Positions 25,353 through 33,566 of a stretch of DNA of 64,000 bases are shown here, in pieces. The position numbers and the translations under genes are program-made. Location: positions 620,001-684,000 of the forward strand of contig NZ_JBFOHP010000002.1 in the NCBI RefSeq assembly GCF_040907265.1. Reading direction: 5' to 3'. Below the pieces are notes generated by a model that was not told the DNA's origin, searched no databases, and saw only the letters and a program-made list of their open reading frames with translations. The first letter of the stretch is position 1, and each line of letters opens with the position of its first letter. The DNA comes from Streptomyces sclerotialus (lineage in GTDB: Bacteria; Actinomycetota; Actinomycetes; Streptomycetales; Streptomycetaceae).

Positions 25353-27200
25353 ATGCCCCAGACGACGACCCAACGACACCCACGCGGAGTCGTCCTCGTC
25401 CTCGCCTTCGCCGGCATCACGGTCGCCGTGATGCAGACGCTGCTGGTGCCGGTCATCAAGGACCTGCCCACCCTCCTGAACACCGCCGCGTCGAACGCGA
25501 CATGGGTCATGACGTCCACCCTGCTCGCCGGCGCCGTCGCGACCCCGATCATGGGCCGGCTCGGCGACCTGTTCGGCAAGCGCCGCATGCTCATCACCAG
25601 TCTCGCGGTCATGATCGTCGGTTCGCTCGTCTGCGGCTTCACCAGCGATCTCCTCGTGATGATCGTCGGCCGTGCGCTCCAGGGTTTCGCCATGGGCGCC
25701 ATCCCCCTCGGCATCGGCCTGATGCGCGACGAGCTGCCCCTCGACAAGCTGGGCTCGGCCCTGGCCCTGATGAGTTCTTCCATAGGCGTCGGCGGCGGGC
25801 TCGCCCTGCCGCTCGCCGCCCTGGTCGCCCAGCACACCGACTGGCACGCGCTGTTCTTCGGCGCCGCCGGCCTCGGCGCCGTAGCGATCCTGCTCACGCT
25901 GGCGGTCGTACCGGAGAGCCGGGTCCGGGCCGAGGGCCGCTTCGACGTCGCCGGCGCGCTCGGCCTCTCCCTCGGTCTCGTCCTGTTCCTGCTGCCGATC
26001 ACCAAGGGCAGCGACTGGGGCTGGAGTTCCGCCACCACACTCGGCCTCTTCGCCGCCGCGCTGGTCGTCCTGGTCCTGTGGGGTCTGATGGAACTGCGCA
26101 TGACGGCCCCGCTGGTCGACCTGCGCACCACCGCGCGCCGCGAGGTACTGCTCACCAACCTCGCCTCGATCATGGTCGGTGTCGCGTTCTACGCGATCTC
26201 GCTCGTCCTGCCGCAGCTGCTCCAGCTGCCGGCCTCCACCGGGTACGGTCTGGACCAGTCCATGGTCGTCGCGGGGCTGTGCGTGGCACCGCTGGGCCTG
26301 ACGATGATGTTCACCGCGCCGGTCTACGCCCGTCTGTCGGCGCGGTACGGTCCGAAGCTCACCCTCATGCTCGGCATGCTGATCATCGCGGTCGGCTACG
26401 GCGCCGGGCTCGGGCTGATGAGCGCGGCTTGGCAGACCATCGTCATCTCGGTGATCGTCGGCGCCGGTATCGGCCTCGCCTACTCCTCCCTCCCCGCGCT
26501 GATCAACGGTGCCGTCGACCCGTCCGAGACGGGCGCGGCCAACGGGCTCAACACCCTGATGCGTTCCATCGGCACGTCGGTGTCGAGCGCCGTCATCGGC
26601 ATGGTCCTCGCCGACACCGCGCACCACGCGGGGCCGGTGGCGGTGCCCACCATGCACGGCTTCCGCGTCTCGTTCCTCATCGCCACCGCGGCGGTCGCCG
26701 TCGGCCTGCTGCTCGCGGCCTTCCTGCCGCGCGGCCGGCAGCTGTCCGCGCCGCAGCTGATGGCCACGAGCGAGGAGGAAGCCAACCTGGAACGCGCCAC
26801 CCAGGCGCTCCGGGCAGGCCAGGAACGCCGCACGGCGCAGGCGGGCCAGGCGGACCAGGTGGTTCGCACGGCGCAGGCGGGCCAGGCGGTCCGGGCGTCC
26901 CGGGCGCTGGACGCCGGGTTCCGGGGGCGGGTCCTGGACGCGGCCGGGGAGCCGGTCGCCCGCGCCAGGGTGGCGCTGATCGACCGGCACGGACGCCGGG
27001 CCGGTACCGCGCTCACCGACCAGCACGGCCGTTACTCGGTCGCCGTCCCGGACGGCGGATCGTACGTACTGGCCGCGATGGTCGCCGGCCACGCGCCGCG
27101 CGCCTCGGCGGCCGTGCACCACGGCGAGGACCGCCCCGTCGACGTCGACCTCGTCCTCACGGCCACGCCCGAGGGACATCGGACCGCGGTACAGGGCTGA
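25353..27200 (+). CDS. DHA2-type MFS transporter fused to a carboxypeptidase-regulatory-like domain
   Basis: A 615-residue two-part protein. Residues 1-470 form a 14-helix MFS exporter (ITVAVMQTLLVPVIKDLPTLL, motif A GRLGDLFGKRRMLI, LINGAVDPSETGAANGLNTLMRSIG). A charged linker (about 475-520) follows, containing a duplicated RTAQAGQA unit. Residues about 525-605 are a carboxypeptidase-regulatory-like beta sandwich (FRGRVLDAAGEPVARARVAL, TDQHGRYSVAVPDGGSYVLA). Both ends of such exporters are normally cytoplasmic, so the domain should face the cytoplasm. It shares this feature with the preceding gene and is a paralogue of the broken MFS gene at 51.7 kb. Start ATG has GGAGG about eleven bases upstream. 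Confidence 0.83.
   Translation: MPQTTTQRHPRGVVLVLAFAGITVAVMQTLLVPVIKDLPTLLNTAASNATWVMTSTLLAGAVATPIMGRLGDLFGKRRMLITSLAVMIVGSLVCGFTSDLLVMIVGRALQGFAMGAIPLGIGLMRDELPLDKLGSALALMSSSIGVGGGLALPLAALVAQHTDWHALFFGAAGLGAVAILLTLAVVPESRVRAEGRFDVAGALGLSLGLVLFLLPITKGSDWGWSSATTLGLFAAALVVLVLWGLMELRMTAPLVDLRTTARREVLLTNLASIMVGVAFYAISLVLPQLLQLPASTGYGLDQSMVVAGLCVAPLGLTMMFTAPVYARLSARYGPKLTLMLGMLIIAVGYGAGLGLMSAAWQTIVISVIVGAGIGLAYSSLPALINGAVDPSETGAANGLNTLMRSIGTSVSSAVIGMVLADTAHHAGPVAVPTMHGFRVSFLIATAAVAVGLLLAAFLPRGRQLSAPQLMATSEEEANLERATQALRAGQERRTAQAGQADQVVRTAQAGQAVRASRALDAGFRGRVLDAAGEPVARARVALIDRHGRRAGTALTDQHGRYSVAVPDGGSYVLAAMVAGHAPRASAAVHHGEDRPVDVDLVLTATPEGHRTAVQG
26830..26889 (+). repeat. 36-base period tandem repeat in the MFS-fusion linker
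   Basis: Two identical 24-base copies start at 26830 and 26866, giving a period of 36 bases (12 codons). They encode RTAQAGQA twice, in the linker between the transporter and the beta domain. Being a multiple of three, copy number can change without breaking the frame. Confidence 0.75.
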
Positions 27201-27272
27201 GGGGGCGGCGAACCGGGGCACGGGGGTGAGGGGGCGGCGGTACAGGGCCGCGGTGGATGTCAGACTGCCGTG

Positions 27273-28052
27273 ATGGACCTCCTCAACGGCAACCCTGTCG
27301 ACACCGGCAGCCTGAAGGCGCTCGCCCTCACCAACTTCGGTCACTTCACCTCGCTGCGCGTCGACGGCGGCCGGGCCAAAGGGCTGTCCCTGCACCTCGA
27401 CCGCCTCGTCCGTGACTGCCGGACGGTGTTCGACGCGGAACTGGACCCGGCCCGCGTCCTCACGTACGTCCGGCACGCCGCGGAACAGCAGTCGGGGTCG
27501 TTCGTCGTCCGCGTGACGGTGTTCGACCCGGCGCTGGGGGTGGGGCAGCCCGGCGCCGACGCCCGGCCCCACGTCCTGGTCACCTGCCGGCCGGTCGCAC
27601 CGGACCAGCCGCCGCTGCGCGTCACGACGACGGCGTACCAGCGGGACATGCCGGAGGTGAAACACGTCGGGCTCTTCGGGCAGCTGGCGGTCCGGCGTGC
27701 GGCCCAACGGGCCGGCTTCGACGACGTGCTGTTCACCGATCCGGCGACCGGGGTCGTCTCCGAGGGCGGAACGTGGAACGTCGGCTTCGTCGACGATCAG
27801 GACCGCGTGGTGTGGCCCGAGGCCCGCGTACTGCCGGGCGTGACCATGCGCCTGCTCCAGGAGGCGCACCCGTCGGTGAGCCGCCCCCTCATCCCCGACG
27901 ACGTGCCACGGATGCGCGCCGCCTTCGCCACCAACACCACGGTCGGCGTCCGTCCCCTCTCCGCCATCGGTGACACCCCGCTGGACGCGAAGCACCCCGT
28001 ACTCACCGACCTCAGGCGCCGGTACGAGAAGATCCCGGCCGACCGCCTCTGA
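27273..28052 (+). CDS. Class IV aminotransferase (branched-chain/D-amino acid/ADC-lyase fold)
   Basis: A 259-residue PLP enzyme of fold type IV. The Schiff-base lysine is probably K130 in MPEVKHVGLFGQLAVRR, and the phosphate-binding segment is VVSEGGTWNVGFVDD, a variant of the common EGATSN. The N-terminal region is that of the aminodeoxychorismate-lyase/D-amino-acid-transaminase group, but exact chemistry is not predictable. GTG 27270 directly precedes ATG 27273; there is no clear ribosome-binding site, and CAGACT six to eight bases upstream fits a leaderless promoter. It appears to be a single-gene transcript converging on the SnoaL-like gene. Confidence 0.78.
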   Translation: MDLLNGNPVDTGSLKALALTNFGHFTSLRVDGGRAKGLSLHLDRLVRDCRTVFDAELDPARVLTYVRHAAEQQSGSFVVRVTVFDPALGVGQPGADARPHVLVTCRPVAPDQPPLRVTTTAYQRDMPEVKHVGLFGQLAVRRAAQRAGFDDVLFTDPATGVVSEGGTWNVGFVDDQDRVVWPEARVLPGVTMRLLQEAHPSVSRPLIPDDVPRMRAAFATNTTVGVRPLSAIGDTPLDAKHPVLTDLRRRYEKIPADRL

Positions 28053-28071
28053 CCCCCGCGACGGATGGCCG

Positions 28072-28503
28072 TCAGGGCTTCGGGGTGAACCCCAGCTGCG
28101 CCATGAACTGGAGCCCGTCGGAGCTCACCCAGTACTCGGCGAACCTGCCGTCACGGCAGCGGAAGATGTCCGTACCCGCAAAGGAGACCTCTGTCCCCGC
28201 GGCGGCCGGGGAGCCGGGGAGCTCACCGTTGTACTTCCCGCTGAACGTCCACCTGGCGGACACCAGGTCGTTCTCCACGACGGGCCCGACGACGACTTCG
28301 ACGCGCACCCCCGAGAAGAGGGAGACGCTCCGGCGGAGCATCTCGGCCAGCTGGGCGGGCCCGGACACCTCCTCGCCCGGCCAGTGCCCGACGAAATCCG
28401 GGGTCACCAACTGCTCGGCGAGCTGGTCCATGTCGTCCGGATCGGCGTGCCAGAGCTCGTCGATCCACTTCCCGTACAGCGCCCTGATCTGCTCCGTATC
28501 CAT
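28072..28503 (-). CDS. SnoaL-like (NTF2-fold) protein
   Basis: A 143-residue protein of the SnoaL/NTF2-like fold, used by small-molecule cyclases, isomerases and binding proteins. Typical pieces are IRALYGKWIDELWHADPDDM, the LVTPDFVGHWPG segment and DIFRCRDGRFAEYWVSSDGL. GAGGAG precedes ATG 28503, so the longer frame to 28557 is not needed. It lies 115 bases after the polyol permease genes on the same strand and could be a distal member of that transcript, though nothing connects the functions. Confidence 0.75.
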   Translation of the reverse strand: MDTEQIRALYGKWIDELWHADPDDMDQLAEQLVTPDFVGHWPGEEVSGPAQLAEMLRRSVSLFSGVRVEVVVGPVVENDLVSARWTFSGKYNGELPGSPAAAGTEVSFAGTDIFRCRDGRFAEYWVSSDGLQFMAQLGFTPKP

Positions 28504-28618
28504 GCGCGTCTCCTCTGATCCGCCTGCTGCGCCAGACGTTCGCTCACACGTCCACACACGCTACCGCGCACCTCGGACATCCCTCGCACCCCACCGGAGA
28601 CCCAGGCTCGACGGTGCG

Positions 28619-29494
28619 TCACTTGACCGCGCCGAGGGACAGGCCCTGGACGAGTTTGTCCTGGGCGGCGAAGCCGGCGGCCAGCACCGGCAGGGAGATG
28701 ACCAGGGAAGCGGCGCACACCTTCGCGAGGAACAGGCCCTGGCTGGTGATGAAGCCGGTGAGGAAGACCGGCGCGGTCTCGGCCACCACGCCGGTCAGCA
28801 CCCGGGCGAACAGCAGCTCGTTCCAGCTGAAGATGAAGCAGATCAGCGCGGTCGCCGCGATGCCCGGTGCGGAGATCGGGGCGACGACCCGGGCCATGAT
28901 CGTGGGGAGCCGGGCACCGTCCACCTTGGCGGCCTCGATCAGGGCGACCGGTATCTCGCGCAGGAAGGACTGCATCATCCACACCGCGATCGGCAGGTTC
29001 ATCGAGGCGTAGAGGATGACCAGGAGCCAGACGTTGTCCAGGAGGCCGGTCTGCTTGGCGAAGAGGTAGACCGGGAGCAGGCCCGCGACGATCGGCAGCA
29101 TCTTGGTGGAGAGGAAGAAGAACAGCACGTCCGTCCACTTGCGCACCGGCCGGATGGACAGCGCGTACGCCGCCGGCAGCGCCAGGAGCAGGACGAGGAG
29201 GGTGGACACCACGCTCGCCGTCACGGAGTTGGCGAGCGCGGGCCAGGGGCTCGCGCCGCCGCCCACACCGAAGAACTCGCGGTAGCCGTCCAGGGTGAGC
29301 GGGGCGCCCAGCGAGGGCGGGTTGGTGGCGGCGTCCGTCTCGGAGTGGAACGAGGTCAGTGCCATCCAGGCGATCGGCAGGAAGAAGACGATCGCACAGA
29401 GCCAGGCGAGCAGGCCGAGGAGGGTGTTGGCGGTGCGGGGGCGGTGCGCGCCGGTGGCGCGAGGGCTGCGTACGCCGGTGGTCGGGGCGCTCAT
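28619..29494 (-). CDS. Polyol/sugar ABC transporter permease (MalG type)
   Basis: A 291-residue permease with six membrane segments and the conserved EAA loop (EAAKVDGARLPTIMARVVAP) that docks the ATPase. It is the second permease of a CUT1-type importer; its ATG overlaps the stop of the first permease (ATGA, 4 bases). With the binding protein it resembles sorbitol/mannitol uptake systems. No ATPase gene is present in the operon, so a shared ATPase such as MsiK is likely to energise it (known for Streptomyces CUT1 importers; inference here). Confidence 0.88.
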   Translation of the reverse strand: MSAPTTGVRSPRATGAHRPRTANTLLGLLAWLCAIVFFLPIAWMALTSFHSETDAATNPPSLGAPLTLDGYREFFGVGGGASPWPALANSVTASVVSTLLVLLLALPAAYALSIRPVRKWTDVLFFFLSTKMLPIVAGLLPVYLFAKQTGLLDNVWLLVILYASMNLPIAVWMMQSFLREIPVALIEAAKVDGARLPTIMARVVAPISAPGIAATALICFIFSWNELLFARVLTGVVAETAPVFLTGFITSQGLFLAKVCAASLVISLPVLAAGFAAQDKLVQGLSLGAVK

Positions 29495-30453
29495 GCGGCG
29501 GACTCCTCACGGAACAGGGACGAGACCACCCGCAGGGCGAAGGTGGCGATGATCAGGGATCCGATGACCACCAGCACGCCGGCCGCCGAGGCCCGGCCGT
29601 ACTCGTGTCCCTGGTAGAAGGTCTGGTAGATGGTGTACGGCAGGTTGGCGGTGCCCAGGCCGCCCGAGGTGATGGTGTAGACGGCGTCGAAGTTCTGCAC
29701 GACGTACACCGAGCCCAGCAGCGCGCCCAGCTCCAGGTAGCGGCGGAGGTGCGGCAGGGTGAGGTAGCGGAAGATCTGCCAGGCGCCCGCGCCGTCGATG
29801 CGGGCCGCCTCGATGGCGTCGGCGGGCCGGCTCTGCAGTCCGGCCAGCAGGATCAGCATCATGAACGGGGTCCACTGCCACACCAGCGCCGCCTCGACCG
29901 CGCCGAGCGGCATCTCGGCGATCCAGTCGGGCTGCGCGGCCCCGTCGCCGAAGACCCAGTGCAGCAGGCCGTTGAAGAGGCCGTACTCGGGGTTGTAGAG
30001 GACGTGCTTCCACAGCAGGGCCGCGGCGATGGGCACCACCAGGAACGGGGCGATGAGCATCGTGCGGACGATGCCGCGCCCGGCGAAGGTGCGGTCCAGC
30101 AGCAGCGCGAGGCCGAGGCCGAGCACCAGGCTGACCAGCACGACGGTCACGGTGAGCAGCACGGTGGTGAGGACCGAGTCCCGCAGTGCCGGTTCGCTCA
30201 GCACCTCCTGGTAGTTGGCGAACCAGGTGAAGCTGCGTTCCTTGGGGTAGTAGGCGTTCCACTTGAAGAGGGAGATCACCAGCGTGGCCACGAAGGGCAG
30301 TTGGGTGACCAGGATCAGGAACACCAGCGCGGGCAGCAGCGGCCCGCGCGCCGCCCAGGCGCGCAGCCGGTCCGAGGGGCCGCCGGGCCGGCCGGCGGCC
30401 GGTACCGTACGGCGGTCCCGTGGCGCTGTGGAGGTGGTCGCTGCGGTGCTCAC
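29491..30453 (-). CDS. Polyol/sugar ABC transporter permease (MalF type)
   Basis: A 320-residue permease with six membrane helices and an EAA motif (IEAARIDGAGAWQIFRYLTLP). A Pro/Arg-rich cytoplasmic N-terminus of about 30 residues precedes the first helix. Its start overlaps the stop of the binding-protein gene by four bases and its end overlaps the next permease the same way, so all three are translationally coupled. Assignment to carbohydrate CUT1 importers is firm; the precise solute follows from the binding protein. Confidence 0.88.
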   Translation of the reverse strand: MSTAATTSTAPRDRRTVPAAGRPGGPSDRLRAWAARGPLLPALVFLILVTQLPFVATLVISLFKWNAYYPKERSFTWFANYQEVLSEPALRDSVLTTVLLTVTVVLVSLVLGLGLALLLDRTFAGRGIVRTMLIAPFLVVPIAAALLWKHVLYNPEYGLFNGLLHWVFGDGAAQPDWIAEMPLGAVEAALVWQWTPFMMLILLAGLQSRPADAIEAARIDGAGAWQIFRYLTLPHLRRYLELGALLGSVYVVQNFDAVYTITSGGLGTANLPYTIYQTFYQGHEYGRASAAGVLVVIGSLIIATFALRVVSSLFREESAA

Positions 30454-31814
30454 TGGGTGTCCCGCCCCTCGTAGTCCTTGGCGACGACGGAGGCCAGCTC
30501 CTGCGAGCGGCGCAGTGCCTCGTCGGTCGACTGCCGGCCGGCGATGGCCGCGCTGATTTCCTGGGAGACCTTGGTGCCCAGGTCAGGGAATTCCGGGATG
30601 CCGACGAACTGGATGCCGGGCGCCGGGCGTGGCTGTACTCCCGGATCGCGCGGGTCGGCCTCGACGATCGCCTTGCGGGCGACCTCGCTGAAGGCCCCGG
30701 CTTCCTTCTTGTACTCGGGGATGCGGTAGGTGGAGGCGCGCTTGCCCGCCGGTACGTTGGCCCAGCCGAACTCCTTGCCGACCAGCCGCTCGTACTCCTT
30801 GCTGGAGGCCCAGGAGATGAACTTCCACGCCTTGTCGGGCTTCGTGGACGACTTCTGGAGGCCCCATGCCCAGGAGTAGAGCCAGCCCGAGGACTTCGTC
30901 TTCTCCACGGGCGCGGCGACGTAGCCGATCTTGCCCTTGACCGGTGAGCCCTTGGCCTCCAGCGAGCCGGCCCCGGCCGTGGCGTCGTACCACATGGCGC
31001 TCTTGCCCTGTGTCATGTTGTTCAGGCACTCGGCGTACCCGGACTGCGCGGCACCTGCCGTGCCGTGCTTCCGTACGAGGTCGACGTACGTCTTCGTCGC
31101 CTTGCTGAAGCCGGGATCGGTCAGCCTGGCGCGCCACTTGTCGTCGAACCACGTGCCGCCGAAGGTGTTCACGACCGAGGTGAGGGGAGCGATCATCTCG
31201 CCCCAGCCGGGCAGCCCGCGCAGGCAGATGCCGCGCATGCCCTGCTGGGCGCCGTCCACCTTCGCGGCGAGGTCGGCCACCTGGTGCCAGGTGGGGTGGG
31301 CCGGCATCGTCAGCCCTTTCTCGGCGAAGACGTCCTTGCGGTACATCAGGAACGACGACTCGCCGTAGAAGGGCTCGGCGTACATCTTGCCGTCGGCGCC
31401 GCTGAGGGAGGTGCGTACCGAGGGGAGGATGTCGTCACGGTCGAAGGCCTTGTCGCGCTCGGCGTAGGCGTCGAGGTTCCGCAGCCAGCCGTTGCGGGCG
31501 TAGAGGGGGGTCTCGTAGTTGCTGAGGGTGGCGACGTCGTACTGGCCTGCCTGGTTGGCGAAGTCCTGGCTCAGCTTGTCGCGGACGTCGTTCTCGGGCA
31601 GCACGGTGAAGTTGACCTTGATGCCGGTCTTCTTGGTGAAGTGCTTGGCGGTGAGCTTCTGCAACTCCATCATCTGCGGGTTGTTCACCATGAGGACGTT
31701 CACGGCGTCACTGTCGGCGCCGGCTCCGCCGGCTCCCGCGCATCCGGCGAGCAGAGCGCTCACGGTGGCGGCTGCGACGGTCGCGCAGATCCTCCGGCGG
31801 TGCTGACTGCGCAT
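30450..31814 (-). CDS. Polyol-type ABC solute-binding lipoprotein
   Basis: A 454-residue lipoprotein: Arg-rich n-region, hydrophobic core and lipobox LLAGC (Cys about 25), then a Gly/Ala linker. The mature part is a family 1 binding protein. Stretches such as GQYDVATLSNYETPLYARNG, MYAEPFYGESSFLMYRKDVF and GLPGWGEMIAPLTSVVNTFGG are like sorbitol/mannitol-binding (SmoE-type) proteins. GGAG lies five to six bases before the ATG. First structural gene of the importer, 87 bases after the DeoR regulator on the same strand. Solute is probably a hexitol, not proven. Confidence 0.85.
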   Translation of the reverse strand: MRSQHRRRICATVAAATVSALLAGCAGAGGAGADSDAVNVLMVNNPQMMELQKLTAKHFTKKTGIKVNFTVLPENDVRDKLSQDFANQAGQYDVATLSNYETPLYARNGWLRNLDAYAERDKAFDRDDILPSVRTSLSGADGKMYAEPFYGESSFLMYRKDVFAEKGLTMPAHPTWHQVADLAAKVDGAQQGMRGICLRGLPGWGEMIAPLTSVVNTFGGTWFDDKWRARLTDPGFSKATKTYVDLVRKHGTAGAAQSGYAECLNNMTQGKSAMWYDATAGAGSLEAKGSPVKGKIGYVAAPVEKTKSSGWLYSWAWGLQKSSTKPDKAWKFISWASSKEYERLVGKEFGWANVPAGKRASTYRIPEYKKEAGAFSEVARKAIVEADPRDPGVQPRPAPGIQFVGIPEFPDLGTKVSQEISAAIAGRQSTDEALRRSQELASVVAKDYEGRDTQ

Positions 31815-31901
31815 GGGGGCTCCAGGAACTCGGGGACGGTGGACGGAGCCGACGGCTCGGCAACGGCGGACGGAGCCGACGGCATCGGGGGCGCCTGTGC
31901 G

Positions 31902-32663
31902 TCATACGCGGATGACTCTGGGCCCCATGAGCTGATAACGGTGGGCCTCCGCCGCCGACAGGCCGCTGCCGGTGACGATCGCCTCCAGATCGGTCACGTC
32001 CGCGAACCTGCAGAAGCTCGTCGTGCCGAACTTGGTGTGCACACCGGCGAAGACGTGCCGCCGGGACGACCGCATCGCCTGCTCCTTCACCGCGCCGACC
32101 ACGGGGTCGGGCGTGGTGAGGCCGTAGGCGCGGGAGATGCCGTTGGCGCCGATGTACGCCAGGTCGATGACGAAGTCGGACAGCATGCGGACGGCCCAGT
32201 GGTCGACGGTGGCCATGGTGCCGTTGCGTACCCGGCCGCCCAGGAGCAGCACGGCGGTCTTCGGCCGGGGCGCGAGGGCGCTCACCACCGCCAGCGATGC
32301 CGTGACCACCGTCAGCTGCCGGTCGTGGGGCAGCGCCTCGGCGATGAGCTGGGGCGTGAACCCCTCGTCGACGAAGACCGTCTCGGCGTCCCCGAGGAGA
32401 TCAGCGGCGGCAGCGGCGATCCGGGACTTCTCCGGCACCTGCTGCGTCGCGCGGAACGCCAGGGTGGTCTCGAAGCCCGCGCTCTCCACGGGGTACACAC
32501 CGCCGTGCGTGCGGCGCACCAGCCCCTGGTCCTCCAGCACGTTCAGGTCCCGGCGGACCGTCTCCTTGGAGACGCCGAACTCCTCGGCCAGCCGGACGAC
32601 GTCGACGGAGCCCGTCCGCCGGACCAGCTCCAGCATGCCCCTGCGGCGGCCGGCGGCATCCAT
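31902..32663 (-). CDS. DeoR-family repressor of the polyol importer
   Basis: A 253-residue DeoR regulator. The N-terminal helix-turn-helix is SVDVVRLAEEFGVSKETVRRDLNVLE followed by GLVRRTHGGVYP, and the C-terminal sugar-phosphate sensor domain contains FVDEGFTPQLIAEAL and LAYIGANGIS. The start is ATG 32663 with GGAGGAG upstream; the longer frame to 32798 lacks a binding site. It is placed upstream of, and codirectional with, the binding-protein gene, so it probably autoregulates the whole operon, derepressed by a phosphorylated sugar. Confidence 0.88.
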   Translation of the reverse strand: MDAAGRRRGMLELVRRTGSVDVVRLAEEFGVSKETVRRDLNVLEDQGLVRRTHGGVYPVESAGFETTLAFRATQQVPEKSRIAAAAADLLGDAETVFVDEGFTPQLIAEALPHDRQLTVVTASLAVVSALAPRPKTAVLLLGGRVRNGTMATVDHWAVRMLSDFVIDLAYIGANGISRAYGLTTPDPVVGAVKEQAMRSSRRHVFAGVHTKFGTTSFCRFADVTDLEAIVTGSGLSAAEAHRYQLMGPRVIRV

Positions 32664-32922
32664 CACACTCCTCCTGCACTCCGGTCGGCACCCTGCCCGT
32701 TCGGGCAAGTGGGTGTGATTCAAACAAGCCCCTCGTACGCTGACTAGCCTCTTCGCAGCGAATACCGTGCCCGTTTCCCCACCACCGCGACCACGCACTC
32801 CGCCCGCCGGACCACCGCTCCGCGGGCACCGGCTGCCCGTATCGCCTTCATCCGTGCCCGTTTCCCGACCGCTCGTACGGGCCGACGGGACCCGGACCCG
32901 GTCATGTCCTCGCGGTGCGAGG

Positions 32923-32948
32923 GCGCTTGACGGAGGTCCGTCAAGCGC
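32923..32948. promoter_or_regulatory. 26-base perfect palindrome in the LPMO promoter
   Basis: Arms GCGCTTGACGGA and TCCGTCAAGCGC (12 bp each) are separated by GG. The left arm contains TTGACG, a good -35-like hexamer. It directly abuts the DasR-like box, so two regulators may compete at the promoter of the chitin-active oxidase. The full intergenic region 32664-33043 (380 bases) otherwise holds only the DeoR and LPMO promoters. Confidence 0.6.
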
Positions 32949-32964
32949 TATGGTCTAGACTAAT
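32949..32964. promoter_or_regulatory. DasR-responsive element (dre)-like site
   Basis: The sequence TATGGTCTAGACTAAT shares the core TGGTCTAGAC of the dre consensus bound by the GlcNAc-responsive GntR repressor DasR, which controls chitinase and chitin-binding genes in Streptomyces. It lies 80 bases before the LPMO start codon, where repression would work. Confidence 0.65.
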
Positions 32965-33043
32965 CCGGCTTTCGCACCCCTCACCCGCCGGAGAACTTCA
33001 CGCAAGCCCCCCTCCCATGCACCACCCCCATGAAGGAGAACGC

Positions 33044-33559
33044 ATGGACAGCAAGCGGAAGTTGGCCGCCACGATCGGCGCGGCCCTGGCACCGGTCCTC
33101 GCGCTGACCCTGCCGACCGGCTCGGCATCCGCACACGGCTGGGTCAACGCACCGGCCAGCCGCCAGGAGCAGTGCGCCAGGGGCATCGTCCCGTGCGGCG
33201 CCATCAAGTACGAGCCGCAGAGCGTCGAGGGCCCCAAGGGCCTGCGGAGCTGCAGCGGCGGCAACTCCAGATTCGCCGAGCTGGACGACGACAGCAAGGG
33301 CTGGAAGGTCAGCGACGTCAGCCGCACCACGACCTTCACCTGGAAGTTCACCGCCCGCCACCGCACCGCGAACTACGAGTACTTCGTCGACGGCACCAAG
33401 GTCGCCACCATCAACGGCAACAACCAGCAGCCGCCGGAGACGGTCTCGCACCAGGTCAACCTCGGCAGCGCCACGGGGCGGCACAAGGTGCTCGCGGTGT
33501 GGAACATCGCCGACACCTCCAACGCCTTCTACGCGTGCATCGACGTGAACATCCGCTGA
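33044..33559 (+). CDS. Lytic polysaccharide monooxygenase, AA10 family (chitin-active type)
   Basis: A secreted copper oxidase of 171 residues that cleaves crystalline chitin or cellulose. The Sec signal ends in SASA, exposing the mature N-terminal H31 (HGWV), one arm of the copper histidine brace; the second is H106 in FTARHRTANYEY. The C-terminal SNAFYACIDVN supplies the usual axial aromatic. There is no carbohydrate-binding module, so this is a minimal single-domain enzyme like the Streptomyces CHB-type proteins. GAAGGAG precedes the ATG. A dre-like box upstream supports a chitin/GlcNAc role. Confidence 0.92.
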   Translation: MDSKRKLAATIGAALAPVLALTLPTGSASAHGWVNAPASRQEQCARGIVPCGAIKYEPQSVEGPKGLRSCSGGNSRFAELDDDSKGWKVSDVSRTTTFTWKFTARHRTANYEYFVDGTKVATINGNNQQPPETVSHQVNLGSATGRHKVLAVWNIADTSNAFYACIDVNIR

Positions 33560-33566
33560 CCGGCAG

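Noticed and set aside
27201..27262. GAGGGGGCGGCG repeats between MFS fusion and aminotransferase
   Set aside because: Short G-rich duplication in a spacer without hairpin or operator structure.
25248..27995. 915-codon frame on the minus strand
   Set aside because: Opposite to the MFS fusion and aminotransferase, very rich in Asp, Arg and Gln, no domain; a shadow frame.
31840..31885. Direct repeat GGACGGAGCCGACGGC between DeoR and binding-protein genes
   Set aside because: Looks like low-complexity spacer sequence; no symmetry typical for a DeoR operator.
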